A stretch of 12,385 nt of DNA from Conidiobolus incongruus B7586 (GCA_000697335.1 JNEM01013302.1:1-12385); one strand, 5' to 3'; positions 1 to 10,473 are shown, counted from the stretch's first letter. The notes: generated by a model from the letters alone, not told the origin. Translations and numbers: made by a program.

Positions 1-477
1 ATTTATAAATTTAATTATATTTTAAGATATTATTATTTAAAAAATATGATTTATTAATAATATAATTTAAAAAAGTTATATTATTTTATTTTTGAAATTC
101 ATAAACTTTTTAATATAATAATATTACTATTATTAAATATTATTAATAAAATATTATTTATTTTAAAAAATATTTAATTTGTAATTTAGAAATTGGTATT
201 TTTATTTTATTTAGTATATTTTTACAATTTCATATCAAATTAATCATTGATATAAATGTAATTAAAAATTAAAAAAAATTATCTCCACCTATTATATATT
301 TATTCATAAACAATGTTTTTAAAAATAGAAAAATTCATTTAATTAATAAATTTTTTCATTATTCATTATTGAAATTTCTATCAATTAAATATGAAAATAA
401 ATATTTGTGTATAATAGGTTAATATTTAGGATTAAATGTAAAGTTTAAAATATTATAAAATATAATAAAAATACAGT
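1..477. other. AT-rich gene-free spacer
   Basis: This stretch is almost entirely A and T, with frequent stops in all frames. I see no coding exon, RNA gene or element in it. It lies downstream of the 3' end of the minus-strand BCAS3-like gene and may hold the end of its 3' untranslated region. Confidence 0.7.
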
Positions 478-483
478 TTTATT
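478..483 (-). promoter_or_regulatory. Polyadenylation signal AATAAA of the BCAS3-like gene
   Basis: On the minus strand AATAAA lies about 30 nt beyond the stop codon ending at 513, the usual place for a 3'-end processing signal. In such AT-rich sequence the hexamer can occur by chance, so position is the main support. It favours the stop at 513 as the true gene end. Confidence 0.5.
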
Positions 484-512
484 TTTGAACACCTTTTAAA
501 AATTGCTGGTTT

Positions 513-3500
513 TTATATTACAGGAGAAAATGGATCTTCGTCATCGGATAGTTTTTCAAATTGGGTATCATCATGACCTGATTCCATGAATGAATCTTCC
601 ATAATAAATAAGTCTTGAGGTTCATCATGGTTAGAAGAGCTAGTATCGTCGAGATTTAGCTCAGCCAAATCATTTTCAATATCATTACTGTTATTGAAGT
701 TTTTAGAAGTTTCGTAGTAAGAAAAAGAAGTGAAATTAGAAGTAGGTTTTTTCTGAAACATAAAACGTTCGGCAACAGGTATTTCATATGCATCTTCAAA
801 AGATAAGCCATCTAAATACATCATTTAGCAATTGATATGTAAATTTATCGTTCAATAGAGTTTAATTTAAAAATTTTAGTAATTAAAAAATATTAATCAT
901 ACCATTACCAGGTTGAGAAAAATGTTCTGTTGGGGTAGGTGGTTTTTCCAAATCAGTTTCCATAGCTTTCATAATATGATCTATATACAAGTTAATCAAA
1001 GTCTTAAAAAATTTAGTTTCATTACCTTCAATTTCACTGAAGGAACTACTTTGCTGATATGAAATATTATTTCTATTGAATATGTAAATAATTGATAAAA
1101 TATTATCAGTGAAATATACTTACTTTCCATGAGGTAATGGTAAATCTTGTTTACGAATTTTTAAAGGCTTTATAACAAGATTATCCATGTTAATGGAAGT
1201 TAGTTGATTATGTTCGTCAAAAGGACCAGAATAAAGCATAAAATCGAATTGAGCAAGAGTCCAAAGTGGTCGAGAAGGACACGTGTACAAATTGAAGGTC
1301 TGAGTTTCAACATGTGGTAACCAGCTATAAAAATTTATATTTTAATAACTAATTAAATATTCATTGAATTAACTTTACTTAGATTCAGGTTCTGATGTTG
1401 AGCTGGTATTTTTTTGCAATATTTCTGAACGCTAAAAATTGTATTAGAGTAAGCAATAAAATTTGAAGTATAATCCTTACTTGTGACCTGGGCTCAAAAG
1501 GAAAGTTATTTTTATAGAAATATTTTGACAAATTCCACTCAGCAAATCCTTCAACCTTAGTGGATAGAGTTAGACGCTTTTGTATATGACCTATATTAAA
1601 GTATTGATAAATGATTTGAATATATGGTTATTACTTAAATATACCATATGTGTTAGATTTAATTACAACACCCGAAGTTATTACTTTGTACAATGTCAAA
1701 ATTCCATCAGAATTAAAAGTTAAGAATACAAAATCTGATTTGGGGAGATGATCATTTGAATTTTGTCTATCCATTGCTTGAGGAGTTTTGGCCATCCATT
1801 CTTCAAGTTGGGCATTTTTTAATGGAAAATGGCATGTGAATACATTTTTAGAAGATTCGGGAACAGAGATCAAATTTTCAGTATTAAAATCTTCTGCATC
1901 AGGTTCTGAAGCATCATTATGTCGAAGCTTGGCAGCAGAATTAAGAGAAACAGGCTAAATAGGCTTAGTTTAATGCAAACCGATATATTAGTATAAATTT
2001 ACCCTGATAGATTCAATGTGGGATGAATTTGGGAGAGGACAGGAAGAAGGTTTGTTAATTACTCGACCTTGTAAATGAGCGTCTATAGATGGTTGGCCAC
2101 CATAAGGATTTAAACAAAATAAATCTACATAATGACCTATTAATTAACTCTTAACTAAATTTTAAAGTTATAATTACGAGTTGTTCCATGTTTTGTAGTT
2201 GTTGCTAACCATCTAGTATCATAATTAAATTTCATATTTACTACTTGAGCATCGGTAATACCCCTATTAAGTTTATAACTAATACATTTTAGTAAAAAGA
2301 TGACTATTATTTCTTAGAGTGTCTTACAGCAATTTATAGGGCTGGCGTTGTGAAAAAGTACCAAGAATTTCAAAAATATAAAATGAATGTCCTTCAATCG
2401 ATGAAGTCACTAATAAGGAACCTGATTCATCAAAAGCTAAATATGCGAGTGGGTAGTAATGACATTGAAAGTGAGCGACGATTGGTGAAGACGTTTCATT
2501 ATATGTAGATTGATATACATAGTCGCCCTTGATGAATTCCAATGTATCCCTTATCATTACCTGGATTGAAATGTTAGTAATTGATTACAACTTGAATTCC
2601 TTAATTACTCTGCCCATGTTCTTTTTCTTCTGATTAGTATCTTCATTAGAAGTAAACAGTGGAGGAATATCAAGATCTAAATTGAAAGAAGGTTCTGGAC
2701 TGTTCTTTCTTAATTGAGAATCAGCATTCTCATTCTTATTCAAATAATTACTAAGCTGCTGATAACCGTAATCACCTATAGCATTTTTTTAGTTGAATTT
2801 AATCTGTAAGATTATTGCATATTACCTATCGATTTTAATCCATTTACCACTCCTTTAGCCATTCGATCAACCTGGACTGTAGAATTAGCAGTTTCTCGTT
2901 TATCATTTAAATCAGCTTGCCAAGCAGGTTCAGCTGTGGTAGAGTAAGCTAACCATCTTGCTCCCAAAGTTAATACAGGCGAATTATTATTAGGATTTGG
3001 TAATACATCGTAAAATGTATGAAGACAAGAAAAATCTTTTCGAGATAATAACTTAATACTAGGTAATGTAGTTGCCTGAATTAAAATATTAGGAAAACTG
3101 TATACGAGTTTCAAAAGAATTAACTTACAACTGCGATACAATAATCGTTAGCAAGAATGGAAGTAATTTCGCCATAATCACATTCTTCTACTTTTAATAG
3201 TGCTCCTGTTAGAGCACAAAAAATTCTTAGAGTGTTGATTTTGGGAGTTGAGCTTGTTTCAAAACTTGTATCAAAATCTCCTGATGCATTATCCAAAGAT
3301 GCTCTTGAAAAAAATGTTAATAAATGGATTAAATTTAAAAATAGAGTTTATACCCAACAAGTAATAAAGGAGTTCGACTCGAATTTGCAATTTGAGAAGG
3401 AAGAATTAGCTAAATTAAAAATACATAAGATAAAATGGAAAATGAAACAGAAATTGAACCACCTTCATGCTTCTAACATTCCCTAGAAATGTAGTAGTAG

Positions 3501-4027
3501 TAATTATATCAGTAATATTTGAATAGTCCTCCATATTCCAAATCTGGAAACCTTCTTGATATCCAAGTACTAGACATTGTATTCTTAATTGAAAAATTAG
3601 TTAACAATATGATATGTTTAATATCATTATAGTTACTTTGGGGAATTGGGATTATCTTGGAAATAATCAAAATTAGCAAAGAGAACCTTATTTTTACTTT
3701 CGGTAGAAAATGAGCGAAGAGATTCTATTCCTGAAAAACCCGATTCTGAATTAATTGGACTTGATTGATTTGTTGAAGATGAAGATCGAAAACTAGATTG
3801 TTTCCCCTTAAGACTTTCTGGTAGATTTTTACGTACATAACTTGATATTCCAGTAATAGCTGAAGATATTGACTCAATAGTGGTGGGGTCGCTAAAATTA
3901 TAAAGTTTAATATCAATACAAATTAAATGGTAAAAATATGTAAATACCGAAGGAAACGAGGCTTGGGCTTTGGACGAATAGAAGCATTGGTTGAGTAAAC
4001 AGTCTGAGAAGTGGAAGAAAAAGTCAT
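513..4027 (-). CDS. BCAS3/Rudhira-like WD40 beta-propeller protein, 17 exons
   Basis: Family role: BCAS3 proteins are phosphoinositide-binding beta-propellers recruited, with PHAF1, to autophagosome-forming membranes in mammals; the fly homologue Rudhira is linked to the cytoskeleton. Coding exons, high to low: 4027-3948, 3891-3637, 3583-3463, 3409-3354, 3303-3129, 3075-2826, 2775-2609, 2560-2328, 2278-2178, 2136-2003, 1954-1645, 1590-1481, 1431-1379, 1324-1124, 1072-1026, 980-909, 811-513. They total 2664 nt (887 residues) and every junction keeps phase. Family landmarks: LGYQEGFQIW (about 118-127), RSMKLILPS, LGARWLAYS (266-274), VAHFQCH...AFDESGSLLVTSSIEGHSF (about 396-428), LNRGITDAQ, LNPYGGQP (about 488-495), and in the C-terminal BCAS3 domain WLPHVE and RPLWTLAQF (about 683-710). 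The region around residues 52-66 is serine-rich and the tail is acidic. The start has an in-frame TAA 27 nt upstream. Assignment to BCAS3 is firm by motif recall; exact junctions of introns 3 and 16 are less sure. Confidence 0.88.
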
Positions 4028-4520
4028 AATAAAATACAGAAATTCAAATTGAAATTAATCGATTCAAATGATTTAACAATAAACAATTGGGACTTGGAAA
4101 TAGAAAATATATTGAAGATTACTTAAATAGAAGTTATAAACTGCGAAAATTATCTATTTTAAAGTATATAATAAGGGTTCAATATAAAATATAATAGTGA
4201 GAATAAACTATGAGAGATAGTGGATTAAATTAAAAAATCGATTGAATAACTGTGAATTCAGATATGAAGAATTAAGAATAATTTCACTATTAATTCAATA
4301 TAAATAATCGATATAATAATATATATTTAAATAAAATTTAAAGATTAGCTTAATATTGAAAATGATTAAAAGAAAAAGGAATTGCTTTGGTCAAAATGGA
4401 AGTGGTACCATTATATTTACTAAATTTGATCAATATAGCACTCAATATCTTTGTTTAAATTCATTAAACTCACTCACCCTCTTAAAATATTTGTAAATGA
4501 AATTAATAAGTTAAATTTCA

Positions 4521-4551
4521 CTTTGATCCAGCCAATCAACTTTAATCAAAG
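4521..4551. repeat. Short inverted repeat CTTTGAT...ATCAAAG
   Basis: Two 7-nt arms (4521-4527 and 4545-4551) are perfect reverse complements separated by 17 nt. It stands out slightly because its loop is less AT-rich than the surroundings. No function is assigned; chance is plausible in this composition. Confidence 0.4.
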
Positions 4552-5462
4552 AACATGCTTAAAATTTAAATTAATAATAAAATGATTATAATTTAAAAAT
4601 TCAGGAAATTATTCAAAATCGTCTATGATGTAATAATTAGTTAAAATATATATGGCAATTTCGAATAACTTATTGCAATTCTTTTAATAAGATCAACAAA
4701 ATCATAATAAAAACAATATATTTCAAACATATGACTAATTTAATAATATAAAATCATAAAAATTATTAATTCAAATTTTTAATATTTTAATAATTAATCA
4801 AACTGAGATGGAAGTGAATATTATAGTTACTATAAAATAATTAGCATAGCTGATCAAACCACATCACTAGTTAATCAATGAACATTGCTTAATATACTAC
4901 ATATGATTATATATTCGTTGGACTAATATATTTTTTCCTTCACATAATTCTAACAAAATATTGATTGTATAAAACGAAAAGTACTAATTTATTCTGGATA
5001 TCGAAATCAGAATTCAACTCATCAATAATAGGAAAATTAAATGATGTTAATATCATATACCTAAATTGGTATTTATTTTCAACTACTAATCAATGCTCTT
5101 TATTGTTGAGTATATGAAATATCAATTTTAGGATATGTATAACTATTGTTAAGTGATCTTGCTCAAGGTGAAATGTTGATATTTAAACAATGAATGATTT
5201 ATAACATGGTAAGATATTATTTTAAATCCAATTCATTGAAATAAAACTATAATAGTAAATATATCTTAATAATTTAAATATATATTCTCAAAACATAATA
5301 CACTTGCGTTTAATATTAAAGTTCTAGTTGCATATATTAGAGTTATTAGGGATACCACTGTAACAACATACATTTTTATAATAATGATTCAAACCTATTT
5401 TGACAACTATTAAAATATAAGTTTTATTAGAACATCAAAAATGATTCAATTCAGATCATTGT

Positions 5463-5490
5463 ATGCAAATATATATATATATATATGCAT
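5463..5490. repeat. (AT)9 microsatellite within an ATGCA/TGCAT palindrome
   Basis: Nine AT dinucleotides (5469-5486) are bounded by the complementary arms ATGCA and TGCAT, so nearly the whole 28-nt tract can fold on itself. A simple repeat; no function is inferred. Confidence 0.85.
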
Positions 5491-6840
5491 TGTTATTTTT
5501 ATTGAAGGACAAAATACTTGAATTTAATAGATCATTTGAAAGATTGTCTCTTTACCTGAATCAAATTTCTTGTGGTAATCAATTAAAACAACTATTTTAA
5601 TTGCGATATTACTTATTATACTGCCAGCGAAATATTTAAAAATTTTATTATAGCTATTGTAACTGACTAACTTAAAATAAATAGTTAAAGTAATCAATGA
5701 TCATAATTGCTCCAGGAATCTAATTTCTGAAATTCCTACATATTTGGAAAAAGATTTCTAGGATGTCCTAATATATTTTAGGCAAATTTTAATATTTAGG
5801 CCAAACGTTACTTATTTTCAGATATTTTTAGTTATGGTTTCAGATATTCTGATTAGATTTTGAATAAAATTTCTATGGTTGGTAATTATTATTTAAATAC
5901 GATTGCCAATATTATTAATGATTTCATTAACCAATTAATCAAGATTAATATTAAACTAATTCTTAATAAATTCAAATAAAAAATAAATTAAATTAATTAA
6001 TAATATTTATTACCAGTCCAATATGCACAATCTATTATCAACAATTAAATATGATAAAATTGAGCTCTTAATTCAAATTCAAAAATTTAAAATATTATAA
6101 TTATATTAAACATAGCAAAATTATGATTTATTAAGATACTCATTATATTATTAATATATATTTTGACAGTAATTCAAATCTTTAAAGATCAGATTCAATC
6201 ATTTTAATTTTACTAAATAATATAAAACTGTGATACTTTGTAGATTCCACAATTTAATCCATATTGATAATAAGTTTTATATGAGGGAATAAAAACGAAT
6301 TATATTGACAGATATATATGATAATAAAAATATTTTTTGCATGTATATATTCATTAGATTAATAACTTCAGGTAATAACAATTTCTCTAAAATATAATAA
6401 AAACACTATAAATTTCAATATCTTTGTTTATGATTTCATAATTAACCTCATCTAATCATACTATTTCTTATTACTATATTTGGATAGGCAATAAATATGA
6501 TCTTAAAATTAGAAACAATTTGTATTAGATGTCACGATATCAAAAATACACAGTCAGTATAATAACTGCAACGACTATACTAGTCATTGCCAAATAATGA
6601 TAAAATCAAATTGAAAACTTTAAGATATGTTTTTAATCCCTTTAATTCGACCAATTAGTATTAGTAAATAGAGTTTTGAAACATATCTTCATACCAAAAT
6701 CATTTAAATTAGTCCATTATCGTAAAAGTAAAACTGAGGATCTGGATATGGAAAAAGTATATCATAAGCACAAGGTAGCGACCAATGGAAAGTTTATTTG
6801 CATTCATTTGGGGTTTTCCTCGTCTAATTAATTTTATTCT

Positions 6841-7794
6841 ATGCATTTTCATTATTCATCATGGCCCATTTATGTCATATTCAATATTCTCTTGAACAAT
6901 TTAGTAGGGCCTGAAGCAAGAGTAGTAGACCATAAATCTATATTAACAAACAAGTCTACAGACCATGGTAAGCTTGAAGCTAAGATGATTAAAAATAATC
7001 GATCAGCACCAAATTCAGCGGAGTCATCATTGAATGAATTCGGAGTGGGAGAGACGGAATTAACGCCAAATGTGATTGGAGGGTCAGAGGTGAAGCCTGA
7101 ATTCGCTTATCCTTGGATGGCAAGTATACAATGGAAAGGCAATCACGTCTGCGGAGGAACGTTGTATGGAAATAATATGATCATCACTGCTGCACACTGC
7201 TCATCTGGTGACATAAACCAGTTCACAGTAGTATTACACCGTCATAATTTAGGACGATCACTTAATGAAGAACAAGCAATGGTATTTAAAGTATCTCAAC
7301 GATTTGTACATGAAAAGTACGATCCATTGTCTAACTTCAATGACGTTGCTCTATGGAAATTAGATGGTTTATATCCTAATCCCCCCAAGACAATCATATT
7401 GGACGATGGAAAACATGCAGATCCAGGAAAATCGCTCCTGGCGATAGGATGGGGAAGAACGAGAGTGGATGGACCTCTATCACCTGTTCTGATGCAAGTC
7501 GAGCTCCCTATCACTCACTATGAAGAATGTTCCAGTGTCATGAAAGAACAGGGCTATTCTATTTCGAATGAGTTGCAACTCTGTGCTGGAACGCAACAAG
7601 GAGGAAAGGATACTTGCCAAGGAGATAGCGGAGGACCATTAATATATTCTAATGAAAATCAGCATATATTAGTTGGAATCACCAGTTTTGGTATTTCTTG
7701 TGCTCAACCTGGCCTTCCTGGAGTTTATACTAGGGTCAGCGGTGTTTCTGATTGGATTGCTTCCAAAGCTAAGCAAATTCAATCATCTAAATAA
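6841..7794 (+). CDS. Secreted trypsin-like serine protease precursor (S1A family)
   Basis: Extracellular endopeptidase predicted to cut after Lys or Arg. The 317-residue frame has a short hydrophobic N-terminus (about 8-22, likely signal peptide), a hydrophilic pro-region to residue 77, then the mature start VIGG at 78-81. Catalytic residues are His119 (TAAHC), Asp168 (NDVAL) and Ser263 (GDSGG). Asp257, six residues before the Ser, is the trypsin S1-pocket aspartate; Gly284 and Gly294 match the open-pocket glycines 216 and 226. Six cysteines fit three standard pairs (104-120, 230-248, 259-287). The mature part of 240 residues is normal for trypsin. An in-frame TAA 12 nt upstream fixes the first usable ATG. 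The residue before VIGG is Asn, not Lys or Arg, so self-activation is unlikely. A GTAAGC...TTCAG segment (6968-7018) inside the pro-region could be a 51-nt in-frame intron. It diverges from the BCAS3-like gene and converges with the PP2C gene. Confidence 0.95.
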   Translation: MHFHYSSWPIYVIFNILLNNLVGPEARVVDHKSILTNKSTDHGKLEAKMIKNNRSAPNSAESSLNEFGVGETELTPNVIGGSEVKPEFAYPWMASIQWKGNHVCGGTLYGNNMIITAAHCSSGDINQFTVVLHRHNLGRSLNEEQAMVFKVSQRFVHEKYDPLSNFNDVALWKLDGLYPNPPKTIILDDGKHADPGKSLLAIGWGRTRVDGPLSPVLMQVELPITHYEECSSVMKEQGYSISNELQLCAGTQQGGKDTCQGDSGGPLIYSNENQHILVGITSFGISCAQPGLPGVYTRVSGVSDWIASKAKQIQSSK

Positions 7795-7821
7795 TACTGT
7801 ATTTTTCAAAAGACGCACTAC

Positions 7822-7827
7822 AATAAA
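7822..7827 (+). promoter_or_regulatory. Polyadenylation signal AATAAA of the trypsin gene
   Basis: AATAAA begins 28 nt after the stop codon, in a locally less AT-rich context (CTACAATAAAACTAG), which makes it a credible 3'-end signal for the protease transcript. Confidence 0.55.
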
Positions 7828-8042
7828 ACTAGATCATCATTAGCATTTTTCATGATATAAATGGTGTATAATATATCGCTATCATTTCTATTCACCACAT
7901 TACATGAAGAGTTTGCTAACATGTAAATATTGGATTAAACCTTGAAACAATAGGAAAAAAAAATTAAATATTTCATATATTCAATAACAACATATAATTA
8001 AAAAATTTATGTTTAAATAATTGAATGAAAATTATTATCAAT

Positions 8043-8073
<31 letters not shown>

Positions 8074-9311
8074 ATTTGATACAATTTTAAACATATCAGT
8101 TTAATAATTCAAATTCCCAAAAACATAAAAATTTTTGAGCTTTGTATTAATATGATTATTTTAACTCATCGATATAGATAATGATTATACATTACTAAAA
8201 GCAATCATTAATTTGAGCTTCACTATCTAAAAAAAGATTTAACTCTTCGCTATTTCTAAAGCTTTTAAAACTACAAGAGCGATAATGTGTTTACTTTTTA
8301 AGAGCAATTAATCATAAAACAATTTTGAGTTATATTTATCACATGTTATAATTTTGAAAGATATATTCATTGATCTAATTGAATAAATAATATTAGTAAA
8401 TATAATAGAACCAAATATTCTAGCTATTAATTTGAATTTTATGATGAATATTATTGATTTAATTGTTTTTAATTCATAGATCTATGTTGAATGAGTTGTA
8501 CTTTTATTAAATTATTGTATAACAATAGTTTGACAATTAATATAAGAGAGTTAATTATGCATATTTAGGATTGATATATTCAATTGAAACTAATTCAACT
8601 ACAGAAATCCTTCAAAGGTGAATATTATATACAATAAATACATATTGAAATCTATAATATTTATTTATACATCCATTGTATTATTAGGGAAAGCTTTAAT
8701 ATTATTATAAACCAGATATTCAAATACAGATAATAAACAAACACTATTAAGACTCTGAGAATGTTATTGAAATCATTTTTTAACTGAGTATCAATTATCA
8801 GTATAATATATATCATCAAATTTATTATTTTTATATGTAAATTAATTGAGATTTCAGACCATTTTCATTCAAATATTTGAATAAGTTCGAGTTTAATTGA
8901 TTATATTTTAATGTAATTCAAATAAAATTGTTTGTATAATGATATATTAATATACTGATTATTTTAAAATAGATATGAGAAATAAAGGTTAGAATTTAAT
9001 CATCATTTAAATAATTTGATTGATGCATATCCAAAGGAAGTGAGAATATATTATTATATTTATTATTAAATAAATTTTATAAAATTTAACATAAATTTAT
9101 ATTGAGTTAATCAACAGTAATCATTAATAAATTGTTTTAAATTCGATTAGTTAGCAAGATGTTTCAAATTAATTTATTTAATATTATATTTAACTGAATA
9201 TTTCAAAAACAAGATACACAAGATATATCGATTAATGAAATAAATTTCAATATTATTAATAATATAAAATATCAATCAAATTATTGTGTATAATTTTTTT
9301 AAAACTATACA
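7828..9311. other. AT-rich intergenic region between convergent genes
   Basis: About 1.5 kb lie between the 3' ends of the trypsin gene (plus) and the PP2C gene (minus). Apart from the AT microsatellite at 8049-8073 I see no exon, RNA gene or repeat family. Open frames are short and lack any recognisable motif. Confidence 0.65.
8049..8073. repeat. (AT)12 microsatellite
   Basis: An uninterrupted run of about 12.5 AT dinucleotides. Likely length-polymorphic; no other role is inferred. Confidence 0.95.
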
Positions 9312-9317
9312 TTTAAT
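9312..9317 (-). promoter_or_regulatory. Possible polyadenylation signal ATTAAA of the PP2C gene
   Basis: On the minus strand ATTAAA, the common variant hexamer, lies about 40 nt past the PP2C stop codon. Position is suitable, but the sequence is so AT-rich that chance occurrence is likely. Confidence 0.35.
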
Positions 9318-9358
9318 AAAATTTAAAAAAAAATTAATTTACAAATATATTATAAGGT

Positions 9359-10473
9359 CTAAGAATTAGATCTGAGACTGACTATCAGATTAGTGGTATT
9401 ATCGTCTATTAGCTTTTTACCCAAATATTTCAATGACTTTTCAGCTAATATATTAGAAGCCTTCTGAACATTTTTCTTAGCTAATGACACAATTTTAGCC
9501 ACTTTGTCATTCTCCAATGCATCCCAAACTCCATCAGTTGCTAATACCAAGCACAAATCAGTTGGTTCAATTTCATATGTCGTAATCTCGGGCTCATAGG
9601 TGACTCCCAGTTTTCGAGCTAATATGAATAGTTATTGAAAATAAATAAATGATGGTAAACTATATATAATACCTGCAGAATCTCCCAGTGTTCTTGTCAT
9701 CACCAATCTTAATGAAAACAAATATTAATAATAATTATATGATTAAGTTATTTGAATATACCCTGGATATGGCAGAGTTCCTTTGAATATCCTTAATGGT
9801 GCTAAAATAATATAAATAATTAAACAAAATCGCAATATGAATATTGTTACCATCCTCAGGTAATGGAGGTGAACCTGTTTTTTCGATTCTAGCACCTGCT
9901 GCTCTTATTCTTTCAATTTCAGCTTCATTCATGCAAGTATGATCTTGGGTTAAAGAAATATGTGTGATCTCATTAGAAGAATCTTCCCTAACTACCATAG
10001 CCCTACAGTCCCCCAAGTTGGCAATAGTGATTTTAAAATTGGTCACAATAGCTAAAACAACCGTTGTTCCACTCAAATAAATATCAAGTGAAATATCATC
10101 TTCTAAAGCTTCATTAACATCTCTAAACAAGTCTATTAAAGCGGATTCGGCATTTTCAATAAAATCTTGTTTTCTCCTTTCAACTAATTCAGTGATATAT
10201 TTTTTGACTGCTTTACAAACTTTATCACCCTAACAAAACTATTAGAATAAATAAAACAGAAGAATAAAGGTGTGAACCTGTTCGCCATGTCCATCTAATA
10301 CTGCAAATAGAGAATGTAAATTGTCGCCAAAAGGGTCTTGGATAATTAAATAATCATCTTGCTAAAAAATATAATCAATTAAAGAAAAAATAGTTTGAGC
10401 TGAAAATTACTTGAGTTGGCCTATTCCCTTTTTCAGAAGTTACCCCATAGGGAAACATGATATGATTATCCAT
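9359..10473 (-). CDS. PP2C-type (PPM family) Ser/Thr protein phosphatase, 6 exons
   Basis: A metal-dependent (Mg or Mn) phosphatase that removes phosphate from Ser/Thr residues; no signal peptide or membrane segment is seen, so it should be intracellular. Coding exons, high to low: 10473-10411, 10361-10278, 10229-9851, 9801-9762, 9707-9673, 9618-9359, giving 861 nt (286 residues) with all phases matching. PP2C motifs in order: QQDDYLI (21-27), VLDGHGE (42-48, metal ligand Asp44), SGTT (102-105), NLGDCRA (120-126), LTQDHT (142-147), RIRAAGARI (156-164), PGLVMTRTLGD (188-198), LATDGVWD (226-233, metal ligand Asp229) and DDNTTNLIV (272-280, Asp273). It is a bare catalytic domain with no regulatory extension. 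An in-frame TGA directly precedes the first ATG; a second in-frame Met at residue 6 (10458) is possible. Intron 2 has an unusual GTTCAC donor. The PGLVMTR form and the lack of an MED-type first motif recall plant and protist PP2Cs more than animal PPM1; subfamily is not resolved. Confidence 0.93.

Larger units (their letters stand above)
4028..6840. other. 2.8-kb AT-rich intergenic region between divergent genes
   Basis: No exon-like stretch, conserved motif or RNA gene is visible on either strand, and stops are frequent in all frames. It must contain the promoters of both the BCAS3-like gene (leftward) and the trypsin gene (rightward). Several ATCGAT-containing motifs lie within 300 nt upstream of the BCAS3-like start (around 4057, 4237 and 4307), but this is weak evidence for a regulatory element. 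A short AT microsatellite sits near 5470. Confidence 0.65.

Noticed and set aside
513-532. Possible extra intron at the very 3' end of the BCAS3-like gene (CCT|GTAATA)
   Set aside because: A donor-like GTAATA overlaps the last codons, but no acceptor followed by a coding stretch appears downstream, and a poly(A) signal follows within about 30 nt.
3232-3486. Plus-strand open frame of 84 codons, lysine-rich
   Set aside because: It lies antisense to exons 3, 4 and 5 of the BCAS3-like gene and crosses two of its introns. The minus-strand reading matches family motifs, while the plus frame has no recognisable domain.
3725-3916. Minus-strand open frame of 63 codons overlapping BCAS3 exon 2
   Set aside because: It is a different frame over the same exon and intron 1. 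The correct frame is fixed by splice phase on both sides.
6749-6770. TATA-like sequence (AGTATATCATAAG) upstream of the trypsin start
   Set aside because: It is suitably placed about 75 to 90 nt before the ATG, but TATA-like strings are everywhere in this composition, so it is not listed as a promoter.
7296-7514. Minus-strand open frame of 72 codons inside the trypsin gene
   Set aside because: It is the antisense shadow of a strongly supported protease coding region and shows no motif of its own.
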